From the NCBI RefSeq assembly GCF_008831285.2, contig NC_045146.1:23205703-23269702 (forward strand): a DNA stretch of 64,000 nt, written 5' to 3'. The DNA comes from Nymphaea colorata (Eukaryota > Streptophyta > Magnoliopsida > Nymphaeales > Nymphaeaceae). Shown here one piece after another: positions 25,319 through 35,993 of this stretch. A model generated the notes under the pieces. It saw only the letters and a program-made list of their open reading frames with translations. It searched no databases and was not told the DNA's origin. A program made the position numbers and the translations under genes. Numbering within the stretch: position 1 is the first letter of the stretch; every line of letters starts with the position of its first letter.

Positions 25319-26624
25319 CATCTTCTAAATACGTTCTGCATGTGTCTTTGTTTCCCATAGGTGTAGCGACTAACAATTGATAAGGCATATTCTTTCTTTC
25401 TAACTTTAAAAGTTCAGCAAAACTCTTAGCAACAAAAGAATGCGATGCTCCAGAATCAAACAAAACATGAGCCCAATGAGATTGTACAAGAAGGGTACCT
25501 TCACCTATGTCAGTAGGTTTCAACTCTTCAACCGTGGTCGCGTAAACTCTGCCAGGTACCTTCTTTTCTGCTGGCTGATTGGTTGCACTACGCCTCTGCT
25601 CTACCTCTTTCTTCTTTGGGCACTCACGAATAAAATGACCTTGTGCTCCACAGTAAAGACATGCTCCGATATCTCTGTAACATGGTTTACCAGGATGTTG
25701 GTGATGACACTTGGGGCATTCACTGTCCCCCCTGGATGTCGATGGCCTCTGTCTCTTGAATCTGTCCCATTGGTTTCCCCTGTCACTACGCCTTCTCTTA
25801 AACATGTCAGGTCCCGACCTGGGTCGCAGAGATTCACTCTTCCTATCTGTCCCTTGCATCCTGTTCCAGCCTTCCTCAAGACGTGTGGCCATGTCGATAG
25901 CGTCGTCTAGATCCCTCGGACGACTACTAATTACTTGGTTCTGCAACCCGTCTTTAAGTCCTCTGACGAACTTATTTGCTCGGTCCGCATCAGTAGTATA
26001 CACATGGAGGCAATATTTTTCCAGATGTCTGAATTTGACGACGTACTCATGCAAACTCAAACTCCCTTGCTGAAGCTCCAAGAATTCTTGCATGCGTTTC
26101 TCCCGTGTGAAAGTTGGGATATAGGCATGTGTGAAGGCTTCCTTGAATTCTGCCCAAGTCGCTTCGTGATTTGCGAACTTCAATTCCCGTTGAGTCCGCC
26201 ACCATTCCTTAGCATCTCTTTTTAGCATAAAAGTTCCATATCGAACCTTCTTGTTGTCAGGCACTTCCAGGGTGGAAAAGATTTCCTCAGTTTCTATTAT
26301 CCACTGTTCAGCATCATCAGCTGTGCCTTTCCCATGGAACGTCGGAGGGTGCAAGCTCATAAACTGTTGGTGAGTTACTCCCCTTGCCTCACCATTAGTC
26401 GTTCTGTTTATATCCGTACTTGTTCCTCCTGAAGATGTATTCTGCGTCAGGCCATACATCAATCCTGTCATCATCTGCAAAGTGTTCATGATGAATGTCT
26501 GTTGTTGTTGGATGTTTCTGCCAGGCGTCCTAGGTCCAGTAGGATGAGCCTCTGTGTTCCGGTTTCCATTGTTGCGAGGAGTTCTCCTTCCTCCACTAAC
26601 ACTCCCTCCTCTAGTGCGTTCCAT
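25299..26624 (-). CDS. gag: Gag plus beginning of protease, inverted relative to pol
   Basis: About 441 codons from the ATG at 26624 (MERTRGGSVSGG). Visible parts: a retrotransposon gag (capsid) domain around residues 95-230 with the EQWIIETEEIF and AKEWW signatures; a basic linker; a CCHC zinc knuckle CLYCGAQGHFIREC near residue 325; and the aspartic-protease active site HVLFDSGASHSF near residue 395. After about residue 435 the frame enters LTR-derived sequence and stops at 25299, so protease is cut. Family role: Gag forms the virus-like particle and the zinc knuckle binds RNA. The frame has no internal stop, which supports youth. The remaining protease and pol lie on the other strand from 29756, so a normal Gag-Pol cannot be made from this copy. 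Confidence 0.9.
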   Translation of the reverse strand: MERTRGGSVSGGRRTPRNNGNRNTEAHPTGPRTPGRNIQQQQTFIMNTLQMMTGLMYGLTQNTSSGGTSTDINRTTNGEARGVTHQQFMSLHPPTFHGKGTADDAEQWIIETEEIFSTLEVPDNKKVRYGTFMLKRDAKEWWRTQRELKFANHEATWAEFKEAFTHAYIPTFTREKRMQEFLELQQGSLSLHEYVVKFRHLEKYCLHVYTTDADRANKFVRGLKDGLQNQVISSRPRDLDDAIDMATRLEEGWNRMQGTDRKSESLRPRSGPDMFKRRRSDRGNQWDRFKRQRPSTSRGDSECPKCHHQHPGKPCYRDIGACLYCGAQGHFIRECPKKKEVEQRRSATNQPAEKKVPGRVYATTVEELKPTDIGEGTLLVQSHWAHVLFDSGASHSFVAKSFAELLKLERKNMPYQLLVATPMGNKDTCRTYLEDVKIHIT

Positions 26625-26802
26625 TGAACTACACCGCACAGAGAAAATAATTATGAATACATAAAGCACTTTTTTAAAACTACCACAAAAATATGAAACT
26701 CAATTTTCACATCGAAATCTAAACACCCTTCTTTAACAGGTTTGGATGACCTTCCTCTACTTGTGATTGACACTGGCATTGGACATGGACTCTAGACACT
26801 GT

Positions 26803-26814
26803 GCTCTGATACCA
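26803..26814 (-). other. Primer-binding site (tRNA initiator Met), inverted
   Basis: Read on the minus strand, TGGTATCAGAGC lies four bases after the LTR end. It is the standard PBS of plant Ty3/gypsy elements, complementary to the 3' end of initiator tRNA-Met. Confidence 0.9.
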
Positions 26815-26818
26815 AAGT

Positions 26819-29433
26819 TGTCACGACCCAATTTTTGACAACAATTTTTTTTTTTTTTTTTATTATTAACATAAATCATAGCGGAAGCAACACTGAGTCA
26901 TGACCAAAACATAAACAAATGCACCATATTAAAATAAAACATATGGACCCAAACAACTAAAATAAACACAAGTCCCCAAAACCGACGCAGTGTCCAGAAT
27001 GCCAATGCCCGTCCATCACAAGACCAAGGTCGTCACTCCAAAGCCAAAATCTATCAAGGACTACCTGTAGAGATAGAAAGAAAGGTCAGAATTCCTCTGA
27101 GTATGAGAAAATCCAGCCATGAATGAAACATGGCCCAAAATAATGTTTAATTTCGTATAACGATTCCAAAAAGGCCTTATAAACTACAATCCATAGGTTT
27201 TCTAAAACTTAACACATATCATATCACCAAAGACAGAATGAGGTGTGCACAACCTCCAAATTTTCGTAGGCTTCCAACCGTGGTTCTCTGACAATGTCAT
27301 GGTCATCGTGCCGAGCAACAGAAATCCCCGTGGGCACTCACGGGCAGAACAGAACATCTCTTCACCAGGCGATCCAACGGATCGAGGGCACCTGAAGTGA
27401 AGCCTCCTGAGATATCCCAGATCGCCGCTGCAGCAGCATGGTCTCTCTAGGAACCCGGGTGGAGAGACCAAGAGTCTCGCTCCCAAACAGAAACAGAACA
27501 GAATCCCGAGCCCTTGTGCCGCCCAATACCCTGTGGGCCCTCCAGTACAGCCAGAGGAGTGTGACCACTACCTCCCGGGACGAAACCAAACACTGGGTAA
27601 AACAGAAAGCTCGCACTCGCATAAACCATCGCACAAAACCCACGTTTCGCCTTCGAATTTCAAAAGTGGGGGTTTCTCCTTACTAGACCTTGTCTAATAC
27701 CCCTCTCAAAAACCGCCCTCGGGCTCGGTTTCCCAAACAGAATAATTCAACCATTTTAAATCTTAATTTAATGGCACCAAAACAAAATCGATAATACGTG
27801 CACTAATATAAAGCATATCACATCCAGACTAAACACAACAATCACCATTTCAAAACAAGGGGGTTCAATACCCTTATTCCTGAAATTTAAATAATACAAA
27901 AGGTACCACATAGCAATAATGCATAAAATTACTGTTTTTCCATCAAAATTGCAACCAAATTTATAAAAGCCCTCTTTTGACAATTTTAAGAATTCCAAAA
28001 GTACTGATTCACAATTTCGAAAGAGTTCTTTGGTTCTTATGGAAAATAACTTTTTGCGGACCTCTTTTCTGAAGATGTTTTTAGCAAAAACGTCTGAAGA
28101 TGTTTTTAGCAAAAACGTGGCGGCCTGAATGATTAAAAATTTTAACAGCCTTTTCGTAAATTTTGATTAAGAGGTGGACCCGCTTTGTAATTTTTAAGTT
28201 TTGATATAAAAACCAAACCCACTCGTTTTCTTCATTTCTCACCCTCGTTTTCTCTCTCTTCGAGGGCTGCTCCGTCCTCTTCTTCCTCTCGTTCTACCGA
28301 CGGTGGAGCTTCCACCGTTCTGCCTCAATCAAAACCAGAAAGGGAAAGTTCTCCGCCTCACGCGGGATCTAGCTTTCGGCTCTGCTGCTGCGCCTACCGT
28401 CTGTCCGACGCTCCCATCTGCCACCGCATCCTCTGCTCTCGTTTTCTTTTTCTCCACTCTACCACCGTGAGGAAGATGACCTCCCGAACCATAAGCGTCT
28501 CTCTTCGTTCCCACTTTAGTTGCGACGTGGATAAATCGGCAGCAAGGAGGAGCAACATGGGGAGGCCTGCGTCTTCAATGTCGTGTTAATCTCTTTCCCC
28601 CAAATCGCCTCTGCTGCAACTACGGGAGAGACAACTAGTCCCCCGTCCATAGGTGACTGATTCCACTAATTGCTGGCGGCACTTCCTTCCCTTTATCTTA
28701 TTTGTTACTGAGTTTAGGTTTAACTTAAGACGAGCGGAGCAAGCCCGCCCTCTGTCGGTGAAGCCTCGGACTGCTCTTCTTTTATTTGTTTTCTATTTGG
28801 TATGACAGCAGATTCGGGAAGACCACTGAGTTTTCCTCCTTTTTTTTTTTTGCATACATTATGGCCAGACCCTTCGTGAGGGTGCTGATATTTATTTTTT
28901 TTGTAGCCCCTTTAAATTTTCTGATGCAGCCCTTATCGCATATATGCATGCTCTGTTTTAACGTTGGACGTAGTCTCCGTTTCTCACAGTTCAAATGAAA
29001 ATACACATAACCTGATGTTTCATGCCTTCCACTGCATATCTGTATCTAGCATGCTTCGTTTCTAAGAAATCAGAAATGCCTCTAGCTAAGAACATTGTAC
29101 TAAACACATTGTGCATCAAAAACACCTCACAGTGGACTCGCATCCAGGCATATAAATATAGAGATTCACTATTATAACATGAATATAATTATATCTATCC
29201 AGCAGAAAATACCAAGACTTCATGTCTCATCCATAACTGAAAATCCCCATACTCCAACTCATGCATATATTCATTTTCATGCACCAAGAAAAATAGATCT
29301 ACATAGATATAGCTTCTAAAAGAAATCAGAAATACACGGCTTCATGCTCTATTCATAGTTGAATCTTCCCATACATGGATTCATCTTTTAAGTATATATG
29401 TATCCGTAAGAAATCAAAATACATGGCTTCATG
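26819..29433 (-). repeat. Inverted LTR copy (LTR bases about 414-2999)
   Basis: Starts with the inverted LTR terminus TGTCACGACC and runs as the reverse complement of 33403-35988. It lacks only the first 413 bases of the LTR. It carries a private 25-bp tandem duplication at 28068-28117. Short open frames inside are present in both orientations in the other LTR copies and look non-coding. Confidence 0.92.
28068..28117. repeat. 25-bp tandem duplication private to the inverted LTR
   Basis: TCTGAAGATGTTTTTAGCAA plus five more bases occurs twice head to tail. The corresponding stretch of the 3' LTR (near 34720-34745) has it once. Confidence 0.85.
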
Positions 29434-29741
29434 TTTCATTCATGGCTGGATTTTCTCATACTCAGAGGAATTCTGACCTTTCTTTCTATCTCTACAGGTA
29501 GTCCTTGATAGATTTTGGCTTTGGAGTGACGACCTTGGTCTTGTGATGGACGGGCATTGGCATTCTGGACACTGCGTCGGTTTTGGGGACTTGTGTTTAT
29601 TTTAGTTGTTTGGGTCCATATGTTTTATTTTAATACGATGCATTTGTTTATGTTTTGGTCATGACTCAGTGTTGCTTCCGCTATGATTTATGTTAATAAT
29701 AAAAAAAAAAAAAAATTGTTGTTAAAAATTAGGTCGTGACA
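29430..29741 (+). repeat. Forward LTR 3' tail (last about 310 bases)
   Basis: Matches 35679-35988 and ends GTCGTGACA. It joins the inverted LTR at a shared CATG (29430-29433). It is followed by ACTT and the first ten bases of the PBS. Confidence 0.9.
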
Positions 29742-32700
29742 ACTTTGGTATCAGAAATACATGAACATTTATTACCAGCACAGTTAGTGGTAATGAATAT
29801 GTTGGGGTATGACGTAATCCTAGGAATGGATTGGTTATACCATCACTACGCAACGATAGATTGCAGAAAAAAGAAGCTGAAGATTCAGTTGGAGAATGGT
29901 CAAAGGATCGAATTTAGGGTAAAAACACCTCAAGATCAAAGAAAGTTAGTTGTCTCAGCATTTACGGCAAGGAAATACATGGAAAATGGGTGCACTGCAT
30001 ATTTGGTTAGCATGGACGCAATCGAGCAGAAATTAAAACCCATTAGTGAGGTGCATACGGTGAAGGACTATGCAGACGTGTTTCCTGAAGATTTACCTGG
30101 ATTACCTCCTGTACGAGAGGTGGAGTTTGGCATCGAATTGATACCAGGAACTGCACCTATTTCTAAGGCTCCATACAGAATGGCACCAGCAGAACTAAAA
30201 GAATTAAAGAAACAGATCCAAGATTTGACCAGCAAAGGATTTATTCGTCCAAGTGTGTCACCTTGGGGAGCACCGGTCTTGTTTGTAAAGAAAAAAGATG
30301 GGTCAATGCGGTTGTGTATTGACTATCGCATGTTGAATCAGGTTACAATCAAGAACAAATATCCATTGCCTAGAATCGAAGATTTATTCGATCAATTAAA
30401 GGAAGCAAAGGTGTTTTCTAAGATAGACTTGAGGTCGGGATACCATCAATTGCGAATTAAGGAAGAAGATATTCCCAAAACAGCATTTCGCACACGTTAT
30501 GGGCATTATGAGTTTCGAGTGATGCCTTTTGGACTCACAAATGCCCCAGCAGCTTTTATGGGTCTCATGAATCGGATATTTCATGAGTACTTAGACCGAT
30601 TCGTTATAGTATTCATTGATGATGTGCTAGTATACTCCGAGTGTGAAGCGATGCATGCGGCACATCTCGAGTTAGTGATGAGGATTTTGAGAGAAAATCA
30701 ACTGTATGCCAAATATTCCAAGTGTGAGTTTTGGCTTGACAAAGTGAATTTCTTGGGACATGTAATATCTAAGGAGGGAGTGGCAGTTGATCCGGCCAAA
30801 GTGGAAGCTGTACAACAATGGAATGCGCCAACTAATGTGTCAGAAATCAGAAGTTTTCTTGGCTTGGCAGGTTACTACAGAAAGTTCATCAAGGATTTTT
30901 CGAAGATTGCAACTCCATTGACTAAATTGTTACGGAAAGGAGTGAAATTTACGTGGACAGAGGATTGTCAGAAGAATTTTCAGATGTTGAAAGACAGTTT
31001 GACTAGTGCCCCAATTCTAACCCTGCCAAATGGGAGGAAAGGATTTGTGGTGTATACCGATGCTTCGGGAACAGGATATGGAGCGGTGCTTATGCAAAAG
31101 GACAATGTTATAGCTTATGCCTCTAGACAACTAAAACAACACGAGAAGAACTATCCAACACATGATTTGGAATTAGGAGCGGTGGTGTTTGCACTAAAAA
31201 TATGGAGACATTACCTCTATGGTGTGGAATTTGAAGTATTTTCTGACCATAAATCCCTCAAATATTTGTTCTCGCAGAAAGAATTAAACCTAAGACAAAG
31301 AAGATGGCTGGAATATCTCAAAGATTACGACTTTGAAATAAAGTATCATCCAGGAAAGGCCAATGTGGTAGCCGATGCACTCAGCAGAAAGACGACTGCT
31401 AAAGCTAGTGGACTATTAATGCAGACATGGAATTTGGTGGAAGACTTGGAAAAATGGCATCCATTGCGAGATGATAATGGAAATGTGAAGTGTGCAGGAA
31501 TAATTCGAGATAGCTTCCTTGATGAAATTATTGAGAAACAAAAACAGAGCCCGGAATATGCGAAGTTGAAACTTGAGTGTCACAAGAAAGAAGAAACTCC
31601 TTATTTTGAGGACGAGGATGGATCCGTGTGGTTCAATGGTAGATTGTGGGTTCCGAATGATCCTGAAGTGAAGAACAAGTTATTAGAAGAGGCACACAAG
31701 ACAAGATACACCATACATCCAGGAAGCACAAAGATGTATCAAAATTTAAGGATAAACTTCTGGTGGCCAGGAATGAAGAAAGAGATTGCTGAGTTCGTCT
31801 CACGATGCTTGGTGTGTCAACAGGTTAAAGTGGAACATCAGAAACCAGGTGGATTGATGCAACAGATAGAAATTCCTCAATGGAAATGGGAAGACATCAC
31901 CATGGACTTTGTAGTGGGGTTACCACGTACTCGACGACAACACGATGCTATTTGGGTAGTGGTTGACCGCCTAACAAAATCTGCACATTTTCTTCCGATC
32001 AAGATTTCACAATCACTAGAAAGTCTGGCAGATTTGTATGTGGATGAAATTGTGAGACTTCATGGAATCCCTAAATCAATAATCTCTGACAGAGATCCAA
32101 GATTTACATCTAAGTTTTGGGGAAGGTTACAGGAAGCATTGGGAACAAAATTGAAACTGAGTACAGCATTTCATCCGCAGACAGATGGACAGTCTGAGCG
32201 AACCATCCAGACTCTTGAAGATATGTTAAGGGCTTGTGTTTTGCAATGGAAGGGTGAATGGGACAAACATGTGAAGTTGGCTGAATTTGCCTACAACAAC
32301 AGCTATCACTCTAGCATTGGAATGGCTCCGTTTGAAGCTCTTTATGGCCGATCTTGTAGATCACCATCATGTTGGACAGAGATAGGAGACAACAAGATTG
32401 AGGATCCTTTGGTGATTCAACACTACACTGATCAAGTCAATATGATTAGAAAGAAACTTTTGGCTGCTCAGAGTCGACAAAAGAGTTATGCAGACCAACG
32501 ACGAAGAGAGTTGGCTTTTGAAGCAGGAGATCATGTCTTTGTCAAGATATCACCCACCAAAAGTGTTTTTCGATTCGGAAAGAAGGGAAAATTGAGCCCA
32601 AGATACATTGGTCCATTCGAGATTTTGGAAAAAGTTGGAGAGGTTGCATATCGAATTGCACTTCCACCGCAGTATAGTCATGTTCATCCAGTGTTTCACG

Positions 32701-32942
32701 TGTCGATGTTAAGGAAGTATGTACCTGATCCTTCGCATGTGATAGACTATGAAGAAGTCGATTTGCAAGAGGACTTGACAACCGATGAAAAGCCGTTTCG
32801 AATCATAGACCGAAAGGAGCATGTATTGCGAAAGAAGACAATCCCACTAGTTCAAGTGGAATGGCAGCATCATGGCATCAAAGAATGCACGTGGGAGCCA
32901 GAAGAAGACATGAGAAAGAGTTACCCTCAATTGTTTCAATAA
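29736..32942 (+). CDS. pol: Pol polyprotein: protease remainder, RT, RNase H, integrase, chromodomain
   Basis: An uninterrupted frame of 1068 codons; the first 6-7 codons come from LTR and PBS sequence, and the first ATG is at 29793. Order by approximate residue: protease C-terminal part with DVILGMDW (27-35); reverse transcriptase with the catalytic FIDD box near 293; RNase H with VVYTDASG near 439; integrase with an HHCC zinc finger about 652-700 and the catalytic D, D and E near 722, 783 and 819; and a C-terminal chromodomain-like segment ([16 protein letters not shown], near 1039-1055). These enzymes copy element RNA to DNA and insert it; the chromodomain is thought to guide integration to heterochromatin in Tekay/Del-type chromoviruses. 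All catalytic residues I looked for are present. The 5' end lacks gag and the protease active site, and no start codon is positioned as in an intact element. Confidence 0.93.
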   Translation: MTTLVSEIHEHLLPAQLVVMNMLGYDVILGMDWLYHHYATIDCRKKKLKIQLENGQRIEFRVKTPQDQRKLVVSAFTARKYMENGCTAYLVSMDAIEQKLKPISEVHTVKDYADVFPEDLPGLPPVREVEFGIELIPGTAPISKAPYRMAPAELKELKKQIQDLTSKGFIRPSVSPWGAPVLFVKKKDGSMRLCIDYRMLNQVTIKNKYPLPRIEDLFDQLKEAKVFSKIDLRSGYHQLRIKEEDIPKTAFRTRYGHYEFRVMPFGLTNAPAAFMGLMNRIFHEYLDRFVIVFIDDVLVYSECEAMHAAHLELVMRILRENQLYAKYSKCEFWLDKVNFLGHVISKEGVAVDPAKVEAVQQWNAPTNVSEIRSFLGLAGYYRKFIKDFSKIATPLTKLLRKGVKFTWTEDCQKNFQMLKDSLTSAPILTLPNGRKGFVVYTDASGTGYGAVLMQKDNVIAYASRQLKQHEKNYPTHDLELGAVVFALKIWRHYLYGVEFEVFSDHKSLKYLFSQKELNLRQRRWLEYLKDYDFEIKYHPGKANVVADALSRKTTAKASGLLMQTWNLVEDLEKWHPLRDDNGNVKCAGIIRDSFLDEIIEKQKQSPEYAKLKLECHKKEETPYFEDEDGSVWFNGRLWVPNDPEVKNKLLEEAHKTRYTIHPGSTKMYQNLRINFWWPGMKKEIAEFVSRCLVCQQVKVEHQKPGGLMQQIEIPQWKWEDITMDFVVGLPRTRRQHDAIWVVVDRLTKSAHFLPIKISQSLESLADLYVDEIVRLHGIPKSIISDRDPRFTSKFWGRLQEALGTKLKLSTAFHPQTDGQSERTIQTLEDMLRACVLQWKGEWDKHVKLAEFAYNNSYHSSIGMAPFEALYGRSCRSPSCWTEIGDNKIEDPLVIQHYTDQVNMIRKKLLAAQSRQKSYADQRRRELAFEAGDHVFVKISPTKSVFRFGKKGKLSPRYIGPFEILEKVGEVAYRIALPPQYSHVHPVFHVSMLRKYVPDPSHVIDYEEVDLQEDLTTDEKPFRIIDRKEHVLRKKTIPLVQVEWQHHGIKECTWEPEEDMRKSYPQLFQ
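29746..29755 (+). other. Truncated primer-binding site fused to protease
   Basis: TGGTATCAGA is present, but the next bases are AATACATG from within the protease coding region instead of the GC expected from the intact PBS at 26803-26814. A primer could still pair over ten bases, but the gag leader is missing. Confidence 0.85.
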
Positions 32943-32951
32943 GGTACGCTC

Positions 32952-32989
32952 AAATTTCGAGGACGAAATTTCTTTTTAGAGGGGGAGGA
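32952..32989 (+). other. Conserved hairpin and polypurine tract upstream of the 3' LTR
   Basis: AAATTTCG and CGAAATTT form an inverted repeat at 32952-32971, a feature common just after pol in plant chromoviruses. The purine run AGAGGGGGAGGA ends at 32989, directly before the LTR, and would prime plus-strand DNA. Confidence 0.85.
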
Positions 32990-35988
32990 TGTAAAACCCA
33001 CGACGTTAATCCTTCCGTTTTCTTTTGAAACTGCCCATTTTCATTATAAAAGGAATAATATGGAAAGAAGACGAATGATTTTCTAACTGAAAAGAATTAA
33101 AGGGATGAGAAAGGAAATCAAGAGGCCGTTTCCTTTCTTGTGAGAAACTGAAAAGAAAAAAACGGATGACAATTAAGAAGGCCTGTAGAGGGTTATTTAA
33201 CCCCATGTTTCAGAAAATGATCATTTCTTTTACTGCATTCACAGAGGAAAAAGCTCAACGGCAAAGACTTTGAGAGAAAGAGGGAGAAGGTGAGGAAGAG
33301 ATCCTCATTTGTGCTGCTGGAAAGGAACAAGAAGCAAAAAGAGGTTGCTGTTGGAAATCAATCTCGATTAGAAGGTATGGGGATTTTCTGCCATGATTGA
33401 AGCATGAAGCCATGTATTTTGATTTCTTACGGATACATATATACTTAAAAGATGAATCCATGTATGGGAAGATTCAACTATGAATAGAGCATGAAGCCGT
33501 GTATTTCTGATTTCTTTTAGAAGCTATATCTATGTAGATCTATTTTTCTTGGTGCATGAAAATGAATATATGCATGAGTTGGAGTATGGGGATTTTCAGT
33601 TATGGATGAGACATGAAGTCTTGGTATTTTCTGCTGGATAGATATAATTATATTCATGTTATAATAGTGAATCTTTATATTTATATGCCTGGATGCGAGT
33701 CCACTGTGAGGTGTTTTTGATGCACAATGTGTTTAGTACAATGTTCTTAGCTAGAGGCATTTCTGATTTCTTAGAAACGAAGCATGCTAGATACAGATAT
33801 GCAGTGGAAGGCATGAAACATCAGGTTATGTGTATTTTCATTTGAACTGTGAGAAACGGAGACTACGTCCAACGTTAAAACAGAGCATGCATATATGCGA
33901 TAAGGGCTGCATCAGAAAATTTAAAGGGGCTACAAAAAAAATAAATATCAGCACCCTCACGAAAGGTCTGGCCATAATGTATGCAAAAAAAAAAAAGGAG
34001 GAAAACTCAGTGGTCTTCCCGAATCTGCTGTCATACCAAACAGAAAACAAATAAAAGAAGAGCAGTCCGAGGCTTCACCGACAGAGGGCGGGCTTGCTCC
34101 GCTCGTCTTAAGTTAAACCTAAACTCAGTAACAAATAAGATAAAGGGAAGGAAGTGCCGCCAGCAATTAGTGGAATCAGTCACCTATGGACGGGGGACTA
34201 GTTGTCTCTCCCGTAGTTGCAGCAGAGGCGATTTGGGGGAAAGAGATTAACACGACATTGAAGACGCAGGCCTCCCCATGTTGCTCCTCCTTGCTGCCGA
34301 TTTATCCACGTCGCAACTAAAGTGGGAACGAAGAGAGACGCTTATGGTTCGGGAGGTCATCTTCCTCACGGTGGTAGAGTGGAGAAAAAGAAAACGAGAG
34401 CAGAGGATGCGGTGGCAGATGGGAGCGTCGGACAGACGGTAGGCGCAGCAGCAGAGCCGAAAGCTAGATCCCGCATGAGGCGGAGAACTTTCCCTTTCTG
34501 GTTTTGATTGAGGCAGAACGGTGGAAGCTCCACCGTCGGTAGAACGAGAGGAAGAAGAGGACGGAGCAGCCCTCGAAGAGAGAGAAAACGAGGGTGAGAA
34601 ATGAAGAAAACGAGTGGGTTTGGTTTTTATATCAAAACTTAAAAATTACAAAGCGGGTCCACCTCTTAATCAAAATTTACGAAAAGGCTGTTAAAATTTT
34701 TAATCATTCAGGCCGCCACGTTTTTGCTAAAAACATCTTCAAAAAAGAGGTCCGCAAAAAGTTATTTTCCATAAGAACCAAAGAACTCTTTCGAAATTGT
34801 GAATCAGTACTTTTGGAATTCTTAAAATTGTCAAAAGAGGGCTTTTATAAATTTGGTTGCAATTTTGATGGAAAAACAGTAATTTTATGCATTATTGCTA
34901 TGTGGTACCTTTTGTATTATTTAAATTTCAGGAATAAGGGTATTGAACCCCCTTGTTTTGAAATGGTGATTGTTGTGTTTAGTCTGGATGTGATATGCTT
35001 TATATTAGTGCACGTATTATCGATTTTGTTTTGGTGCCATTAAATTAAGATTTAAAATGGTTGAATTATTCTGTTTGGGAAACCGAGCCTGAGGGCAGTT
35101 TCTGAGAGGGGTATTAGACAAGGTCTAGTAAGGAGAAACCCTCACTTTTGAAATTCGAAGGCGAAACGTGGGCTTTGTGCGATGGTTTATGCGAGTGCGA
35201 GCTTTCTGTTTTACCCAGTGTTTGGTTTCGTCCCGGGAGGTAGTGGTCACACTCCTCTGGCTGTACTGGAGGGCCCACAGGGTATTGGGCGGCACAAGGG
35301 CTCGGGATTCTGTTCTGTTTCTGTTTGGGAGCGAGACTCCTGGTCTCTCCACCCGGGTTCCTAGAGAGACCATGCTGCTGCAGCGGCAATCTGGGATATC
35401 TCAGGAGGCTTCACTTCAGGTGCCCTCGATCCGTTGGATCGCCTGGTGAAGAGATGTTCTGTTCTGCCCGTGAGTGCCCACGGGGATTTCTGTTGCTCGG
35501 CACGATGACCATGACATTGTCAGAGAACCACGGTTGGAAGCCTACGAAAATTTGGAGGTTGTGCACACCTCATTCTGTCTTTGGTGATATGATATGTGTT
35601 AAGTTTTAGAAAACCTATGGATTGTAGTTTATAAGGCCTTTTTGGAATCGTTATACGAAATTAAACATTATTTTGGGCCATGTTTCATTCATGGCTGGAT
35701 TTTCTCATACTCAGAGGAATTCTGACCTTTCTTTCTATCTCTACAGGTAGTCCTTGATAGATTTTGGCTTTGGAGTGACGACCTTGGTCTTGTGATGGAC
35801 GGGCATTGGCATTCTGGACACTGCGTCGGTTTTGGGGACTTGTGTTTATTTTAGTTGTTTGGGTCCATATGTTTTATTTTAATACGGTGCATTTGTTTAT
35901 GTTTTGGTCATGACTCAGTGTTGCTTCCGCTATGATTTATGTTAATAATAAAAAAAAAAAAATTGTTGTCAAAAATTGGGTCGTGACA
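32990..35988 (+). repeat. Complete 3' LTR, 2999 bp
   Basis: Begins TGTAAAACCC and ends GGTCGTGACA (TG...CA), followed by the CATTG duplication. It serves as reference for the other three LTR pieces. Open frames inside (e.g. 34594-35043) have no recognisable product and are probably chance. Confidence 0.95.
34626..34631 (-). promoter_or_regulatory. Antisense TATA box inside the LTR
   Basis: On the minus strand TATAAA is followed by a CT-rich, leader-like segment of a few hundred bases. The same element is at 28205-28210 on the plus strand in the inverted LTR. It would drive transcription opposite to the element. It is a candidate from sequence only. Confidence 0.35.
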
Positions 35989-35993
35989 CATTG
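35989..35993. repeat. Right target-site duplication CATTG
   Basis: Exact copy of 24463-24467, directly after the LTR terminus. Confidence 0.92.

Larger units (their letters stand above)
24468..35988 (+). mobile_element. Ty3/gypsy chromovirus-like LTR retrotransposon with scrambled 5' half
   Basis: The element starts TGTAAAACCC, ends GGTCGTGACA and is flanked by CATTG duplications. Order: forward LTR bases 1-851 (24468-25318); inverted protease start, gag, leader and PBS (25319-26814); inverted LTR (26819-29433); forward LTR 3' tail (29430-29741); ten bases of PBS; forward protease remainder plus pol (to 32942); PPT; full forward LTR (32990-35988). The roughly 3-kb LTRs, tRNA-iMet PBS, C-terminal chromodomain and the AAATTTCG...CGAAATTT hairpin before the PPT fit the Tekay/Del clade. 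LTR copies differ by only a few substitutions, so insertion is recent. It sits inside a decayed LINE. Template switching during reverse transcription, later rearrangement, or misassembly could each explain the layout. Confidence 0.93.

Noticed and set aside
34594..35043. 149-codon frame in the 3' LTR, with its shorter inverted counterpart at 27768-28112
   Set aside because: It lies within LTR sequence, differs in length between copies and has no recognisable domain, so it is treated as chance.
24468..35988. Two separate gypsy insertions, one nested in reverse orientation
   Set aside because: A nested insertion would have its own TG...CA ends on both sides and a second TSD. The internal junctions are not at LTR termini, and no second TSD is present.
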